16,612 bases of DNA from an uncultured Persicitalea sp. (GTDB lineage: Bacteria > Bacteroidota > Bacteroidia > Cytophagales > Spirosomataceae), in NCBI GenBank assembly GCA_950075905.1, contig CATMVR010000029.1:1-16612 (forward strand). Direction: 5' to 3'. The position numbers and the translations under genes were made by a program. Below are positions 12,598 to 16,612 of this stretch, piece by piece (position 1 is the stretch's first letter; the number at the start of each line of letters is the position of its first letter). The notes below the pieces were generated by a model that worked only from the letters and a program-made list of their open reading frames with translations, was not told the origin of the DNA and did not search any database.

Positions 12598-14454
12598 TTA
12601 CCGATTTTCCTGGTTGAGGTTAGTCTTGATGATTACAACGGTACCACTTGGAGTGCTTTCAATGCTAAAAGTCCCTTTTAATTTTTGGATGATCGTATTC
12701 TCAATGCTTTTGAGTCCGTGTCCTTTGTTTACTACCTTTTCAGGATCAAACCCTACTCCATTGTCTTCTATTAGTATCACCAATTCGGGCTCAGCGTAGT
12801 TTAGCTGCACAAAAATGGAAGTACATTGGGCATGTTTAATAGCATTGGTTATGAGCTCAGAAACCAGGCTGAATAGGATTGTCTCAGTTTTTGAGTCAAC
12901 GATTTCGCTTTTCTTTAAACCCTTATAGTCAATCTCGACTTTGGATTCGCCATAAAATCGGTTCAACAACATAGAAATGATTGACCTATTGGTGTGCGAC
13001 TCACTCAGTTGATGCGATAGATCACGGACCCAATTTGCGGCTGAGTTGAGCCGCTCAAATACAAAGAGCCAATCTTTGAGCTCAGTATGAGGAGCGGCTT
13101 TCTCCTGTATAAATGATAGCTTGGATTTGGTTAATGCGAGATCAGCACTTACATCATTGTGTAGTTTGTCAGCGATTTCCTCAGTCACTTCGTTTTTAGC
13201 TTTCACTTCTATCGCAAGTATCTCACTTTCGAGGACAAAAATTTCCTTTTCTAGCCCAAATTTGGCCTCTTCGTTTTTCCTGAACCTATACACGATTCCG
13301 GCAGTAAGCAGCAGTACTTCGGTGAGGGTAGTAGCGTAGTAGGAATCGTGGATGGATTGCACAGGTATTTGATGCAGGTCAGAGAAGGTTTCAAGGATAA
13401 CTGTGATCGTCACCGGCACCGTAGCCAGCAGGAATAATTTCCCCTGTGGAGTTCTGATCTTTTTGGCGAGGTAGTACAGGGTAGTAGAGCTTAGGATAAA
13501 CATAGGTGGATAGAACATTACCTTATAGTCAAACAGGGCCTCTCCTGCCAGTATTATCACCGCCATTGCCAGGTATTGAAGTAAAATAACCCCCCGACTA
13601 ATAAGGAAGATTTGAGTGTGTTCCTTATGTCTGATTTCCAGAAATTTTTCGGCAAACAAGAGATAAAAAACCGGTACACTTGCAGATAGTACCCCCAGGG
13701 CATTTTTGTTCAGGATAAACCATGGAGCTCGATCGATCAACAAATAAAAATAATCGTTATAGATGAGCATGATACTTAGCGCACAGCACACACACCCTAA
13801 ATAGTACCAGTAGATTTTCTCATTGAAATAGTACACCAAGCCTATACTGAACAGCAGGATCAGAAACATGCTTCCGATAAAGAGACTGTACAAAAAATGT
13901 TTTTGAAATAGAAACCTTGCCCCAGCTTCTTGCTCGTAGAGATCAAAGGGAGAAGCTGCGAGGCGGTAGTGTACATTTCGGATACGCACCCAAACCCCAT
14001 AAGTAGTTAGGGGCATCATCGTAAACGGAGCTATGAGAAGTGGACTGACTGTTTTTCTCCTGAAAATGGGCCTATGACCTCCACTATTTGGGAAGGAGTA
14101 CGCAAGGCTATCCTGAGAAGTAATATAAATCTGGAGGCTGTCGATACCTTTCGTTATAAGCTCAACATTTTGGCTTTTTTGTTCATAGTTTCTAATCCTG
14201 AAATACAGCCAGTGAGCGTAGGGAGAATTTCCGAAATTTGGATAGGAGTCTTTAATTTCAGTTCCCTGAAAATGTTTTCTAATAAATTCAAATGATTGTC
14301 TGTTTGTTGGATCAATTGAGTAACTCAGATTGCCATTTAGAGGAATCCTATCAAATCCTGCTCTAACCTCAATAATTTCCTGAGCTGATAGGCTATTCAC
14401 AATTAGCAAAAATATGAATCCAAAATGAAATACTTTGAGGTAATCGTATCGCAT
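12598..14454 (-). CDS. 7TM-DISM-type sensor histidine kinase
   Basis: The protein has 618 aa. Signal-like N terminus at 1-24, then an extracytoplasmic beta domain at about 35-170 of the 7TMR-DISM type (YAHWLYFRIRN, ITKGIDSLQIYI), seven hydrophobic segments between about 185 and 392, a coiled linker (395-425), and a HisKA_3-like dimerisation helix EIADKLHNDVSADLALTK with His432 as the likely phosphorylated residue. The ATPase part has the N box SELITNAIKHAQ (Asn537), EDNGVGFD at 563-570 and GHGLKSIE at 578-585, so it looks active. The outer domain in this class often binds carbohydrates or other small ligands, but the ligand here is unknown. It lies 28 bp after the response regulator gene and surely pairs with it. 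Confidence 0.9.
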   Translation of the reverse strand: MRYDYLKVFHFGFIFLLIVNSLSAQEIIEVRAGFDRIPLNGNLSYSIDPTNRQSFEFIRKHFQGTEIKDSYPNFGNSPYAHWLYFRIRNYEQKSQNVELITKGIDSLQIYITSQDSLAYSFPNSGGHRPIFRRKTVSPLLIAPFTMMPLTTYGVWVRIRNVHYRLAASPFDLYEQEAGARFLFQKHFLYSLFIGSMFLILLFSIGLVYYFNEKIYWYYLGCVCCALSIMLIYNDYFYLLIDRAPWFILNKNALGVLSASVPVFYLLFAEKFLEIRHKEHTQIFLISRGVILLQYLAMAVIILAGEALFDYKVMFYPPMFILSSTTLYYLAKKIRTPQGKLFLLATVPVTITVILETFSDLHQIPVQSIHDSYYATTLTEVLLLTAGIVYRFRKNEEAKFGLEKEIFVLESEILAIEVKAKNEVTEEIADKLHNDVSADLALTKSKLSFIQEKAAPHTELKDWLFVFERLNSAANWVRDLSHQLSESHTNRSIISMLLNRFYGESKVEIDYKGLKKSEIVDSKTETILFSLVSELITNAIKHAQCTSIFVQLNYAEPELVILIEDNGVGFDPEKVVNKGHGLKSIENTIIQKLKGTFSIESTPSGTVVIIKTNLNQENR

Positions 14455-14482
14455 ATTTGGACCAATTTAGGTTGAATCTGGT

Positions 14483-15151
14483 TTATAAAAACTTATAGTC
14501 ACACGCTTTCTTAACCAGGTGGGTTGTATTTCTTGCCTTAAATTTTTTAATCAAATTGGTGCGATATTCTTCAATCGTATAGCGCCCGAGTCCTAATTTG
14601 ATGGCAATGTCATCCGATTTCATTCCATCCGACAGTAGTTTTAATATTTCTTTTTCTCTGGGTGTCAGTCTAATACCCTCCGCCAGAATCCGGTCCTCAT
14701 CCAGTTGTTTGTTAGCGAGTATATCTTCAATTTCTTTTTGGAAATAATTTTTATGTTCTGCTACCGTTCGTATAGCCTGGATGAGTTCTTGGTAGTCTAC
14801 ATTCTTAAATACATATCCTGCTGCTCCTAATGCGACTACATTTTTAATAATTTCGTAGTCGCGATGGGTAGAAATTATTAGAGAATGTAAAGGAACTTTT
14901 TCCTTTTTAATAAATTCCAAAACATCCAGCCCCGAAAGACGAGAATGATTATTATTAAATGACATCGGCATACTCAAATCAAGCATCAGCACATCGCAGG
15001 GGCATGTTCTAAGCTTGTGTATGACATCGTAATAATTGGTGGCGGTAGCTACGATCGCTATATCCTCGAAACTAGCCATAAAATTTTGATGCCCTTGGAG
15101 CAGGAGGGTGTGATCTTCGGCAATGATGAGCCGAATTGGGGATTTTTTCAT
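14483..15151 (-). CDS. NarL/FixJ-family response regulator
   Basis: The protein has 222 aa from the ATG at 15151. A longer frame reaches 15205, but that start would lie 4 nt from the operator repeat and upstream of the likely -7 box at 15181-15188, so the short form is chosen. The receiver domain has the acidic pair Glu12-Asp13, the phosphorylated Asp58 in MLDLSMP, Ser94/Thr95 and Lys116. The loop after Asp58 carries about ten extra residues (SFNNNHSRLS) before GLDVLEF. The output domain at about 160-220 is a LuxR-type helix-turn-helix: RLTPREKEILKLLSDGMKSD, then AIKLGLGRYTIEEYRTNL and KFKARNTTHLVKKA. It precedes the kinase gene by 28 bp. As a dimer it could bind the CCCCCT/AGGGGG repeats before its own gene and before the envelope operon (inference). 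Confidence 0.9.
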   Translation of the reverse strand: MKKSPIRLIIAEDHTLLLQGHQNFMASFEDIAIVATATNYYDVIHKLRTCPCDVLMLDLSMPMSFNNNHSRLSGLDVLEFIKKEKVPLHSLIISTHRDYEIIKNVVALGAAGYVFKNVDYQELIQAIRTVAEHKNYFQKEIEDILANKQLDEDRILAEGIRLTPREKEILKLLSDGMKSDDIAIKLGLGRYTIEEYRTNLIKKFKARNTTHLVKKACDYKFL

Positions 15152-15180
15152 AGACAAGTGGTCGTTTTGTGCAATATTTC

Positions 15181-15188
15181 CAAAAGTA
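15181..15188 (-). promoter_or_regulatory. Putative -7 box for the response regulator / kinase operon
   Basis: TACTTTTG on the minus strand matches the Bacteroidota consensus TAnnTTTG at every fixed position. It ends 29 nt before the chosen ATG at 15151. The position of the -33 element is taken by the inverted repeat and GTTAG. Confidence 0.6.
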
Positions 15189-15209
15189 TCCGTATCCCAC
15201 TGCATTGCT

Positions 15210-15230
15210 AACCCCCTTTTTCAGGGGGTT
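15210..15230 (-). promoter_or_regulatory. Operator-like inverted repeat, copy A
   Basis: Perfect 7-bp inverted repeat AACCCCC / GGGGGTT around a 7-nt centre; the core on the minus strand is CCCCCT-GAAAA-AGGGGG. The first C of the core (15228) is 40 nt upstream of the -7-like box at 15188. A six-base direct repeat GCATTG flanks it (15202-15207 and 15231-15236). A matching element, copy B, precedes the envelope operon. Confidence 0.7.
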
Positions 15231-15407
15231 GCATTGAAAAAATCAATTTAATGATTTTTAAATATCCTCTAAATTAGGATTTTGGTTGCCATTTCCAAAG
15301 TCAAGCACGAAAATACATACGTGAAGCATAGTCAGACCATTGGTCGTCAAACTAGCCCTGTATGTGATAGGGAATCGAAGCGGCTCCCTGCTGGTACGCG
15401 TTAAGGT
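15231..15407. other. Intergenic stretch after the C1-like gene
   Basis: AT-rich in its left half. It contains CCCTGTATGTGATAGGG (15356-15372), a short imperfect stem without a T tract that could weakly end the C1-like transcript. No small ORF or RNA gene is convincing. Confidence 0.35.
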
Positions 15408-16612
15408 TTAATCAATCTTCAGCACCACCGGCACTATATACCCCGCATTACTCTTCTCCTCGTACCGAATCTGGTTCGTTTCGCCTTTCGGGCCCTGACC
15501 CAAAACGAGGCGTTTTCCCAGCGAAGACCGAAGGCGATTCATAAAATCGGTGGAGGTATACTGTCCCTTCATACTTTCTACTATATCCAGAAATTCCTGA
15601 TCATCAAGCTCTTTGGCAGAGTGGAGTACCACCAGGTAGTCTGTGCCGGCTTCATCCTTGATAAATACCCTTTCCTGCCATTTAGTGAAACTACCATCTG
15701 TAATGCGGCGGGGCCGGGGCAGCATAAAGGAGGTCTCGCGGTCAGAAACCAGGGCCGAATAGGGCTTGTCGGCCAGATTGCCCAGAGAGGTCCTTTGGGG
15801 CCAGTGAATGCTGGCCTTACCGGCACCATCTACGCTAAAAAGATACAGGTAGGTATGGGGGGTCAGTTGGTCAACAGTTAGTTGAAACTGCTGTCTGATA
15901 GGCCAACTCGAAGCATCAAACAGTCCATTAGTATAGGTACCCTGCACATTTTCAAAAAGAATATTTTCATTTTGATCGGTTCCGGCAGGGATGCGAAGCC
16001 GAATAGTGCCAGCCAATTGCGTTGGTACAGACTGTGGCCCCGGGTTGGGGGCTACGGTGGGCGGAGTAGGCTTTGTTACCTGACGAGAGGGCGTACTGGA
16101 AGGTTTTGTACTGGCGGGCTGATTGACCCAGGGGGGCGTGGAGGTAGCCTGTACCAGTACTTGACCAGATGGCTTGCTGAGCTGGAATAGCTGCCGGAAA
16201 TGGTATAAGTCCTGGTACCGGATCTTGGCATAGCCACCTTTTCCCCAGTCGCTGCCCAGGCAGTTGACTACCTCTACTACTTCTTCGTTATCATCATAGC
16301 CCACAATCAGCAGCGCCTGGGTAGTCAAATTCGGATTCTGGGTTGGCGTCCACAACTCCGTTTTCAGGTTTTTGAACGTAATATCTGCTCTCAGAATGCC
16401 AATTACCGGCGTTCCGGCATTAATCTTACGATGAATGGCATAGCGTATTTCCGCGTTACTCAATCCCTGGCCTGTTTTGGCGGCCAGCACCGTATTCAAA
16501 ACCGCCGGATACCGGATCTTTTTTTCGTAGATAGCCCGTGGTGGTTTTATGGTACAGTTGCCCCTTTTGGGGTAATCACTTGTACGAAGGCAACCGGTTT
16601 GCAGGAGTATTT
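15408..16612 (-). CDS. C1 (papain-like) protein without its catalytic His, with DUF4384-like C-terminal domain; 5' end outside window
   Basis: The frame is open to the right edge, so the start and the region that would hold the catalytic Cys are missing; a TTG at 16499 is not the true start. The visible C1 part has LQTGCLRTSDYPKRGNC, GLSNAEIRYAIHRKINAGTP and the C-terminal signature ALLIVGYDD followed by NCLGSDWGKGGYAKI. In active C1 enzymes the first signature begins His-Ala; here it is Gln-Ala (Gln codon 16319-16317). The Asn of the second signature is kept (16265-16263), but the usual Trp after Ser is Leu. A Pro/Thr/Ser-rich linker follows (about 16150-16010). The last 200 residues, with YLYLFSVDGAGKASIHWPQ and FIKDEAGTDYLVVLHSAKEL, resemble DUF4384-type domains. 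It is probably a binding or scaffold protein rather than a protease (inference). Confidence 0.7.
   Translation of the reverse strand, partial: ILLQTGCLRTSDYPKRGNCTIKPPRAIYEKKIRYPAVLNTVLAAKTGQGLSNAEIRYAIHRKINAGTPVIGILRADITFKNLKTELWTPTQNPNLTTQALLIVGYDDNEEVVEVVNCLGSDWGKGGYAKIRYQDLYHFRQLFQLSKPSGQVLVQATSTPPWVNQPASTKPSSTPSRQVTKPTPPTVAPNPGPQSVPTQLAGTIRLRIPAGTDQNENILFENVQGTYTNGLFDASSWPIRQQFQLTVDQLTPHTYLYLFSVDGAGKASIHWPQRTSLGNLADKPYSALVSDRETSFMLPRPRRITDGSFTKWQERVFIKDEAGTDYLVVLHSAKELDDQEFLDIVESMKGQYTSTDFMNRLRSSLGKRLVLGQGPKGETNQIRYEEKSNAGYIVPVVLKID

Noticed and set aside
15151..15205. Longer start of the response regulator at 15205
   Set aside because: It would place the start codon 4 nt from the operator repeat and upstream of the best -7 box, and adds residues not usual before the receiver domain.
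15355..15395. Minus-strand CGCTTCGATTCCC, similar to the T loop of a tRNA
   Set aside because: The bases around it do not form a 5-bp T stem, and no anticodon or acceptor stem can be drawn.
15882..16190. Plus-strand 102-aa frame
   Set aside because: It is antisense to the C1-like protein and its Pro-rich linker; the Gly/Arg-rich product is typical of a shadow frame.

Overview
The window looks chromosomal and comes from a Bacteroidota bacterium, probably of the Cytophagales (Spirosoma/Dyadobacter-like; this is inference). The reasons are moderate GC, start codons usually without Shine-Dalgarno sequences, promoters that fit the Bacteroidota -7 box TAnnTTTG, many exported proteins and lipoproteins, a 7TM-DISM-type histidine kinase, a stand-alone LytTR protein and several secreted cysteine-peptidase-like proteins. 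Almost everything lies on the minus strand, so the genes read right to left. I saw no tRNA, rRNA, CRISPR array or insertion sequence.

Right end to centre: a partial papain-like (C1) protein whose catalytic His position holds Gln (15408-16612); a response regulator and histidine kinase pair (15151 to 12598); then a tightly packed six-gene unit from 12503 down to 5542. That unit encodes a 759-aa protein with a predicted C-terminal outer-membrane barrel, a small lipoprotein, a DUF6175-like protein, a 347-aa periplasmic protein, a lone LytTR regulator and an exported caspase-like (C14) protease. The two transcription units are linked by an inverted repeat, CCCCCT-N5/6-AGGGGG. It occurs once before the regulator pair and once before the six-gene unit, and both copies start exactly 40 nt before a -7-like box. 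The likely reading is a signalling pair that controls itself and an envelope operon.

Centre to left: a small broken exported beta-protein gene (5199-5490); a plus-strand pair made of an ICMT-like membrane methyltransferase and a LuxI/FeeM-like GNAT acyltransferase (3643-5039), with two tiny leader ORFs and a hairpin in front; a lipoprotein with a permuted papain-like C-terminal domain followed by a small exported protein (3240 to 1335); a decayed caspase fragment on the plus strand (1042-1340); a YbjN-like exported protein followed by a terminator (892 to 341); and the start of an unknown gene running off the left edge.

The theme is envelope biology: exported cysteine-peptidase folds (C14 intact, C14 decayed, C1 without its His, permuted papain-like) next to periplasmic proteins that look like LpoB/CsgG/LPP20 relatives, under two-component control.
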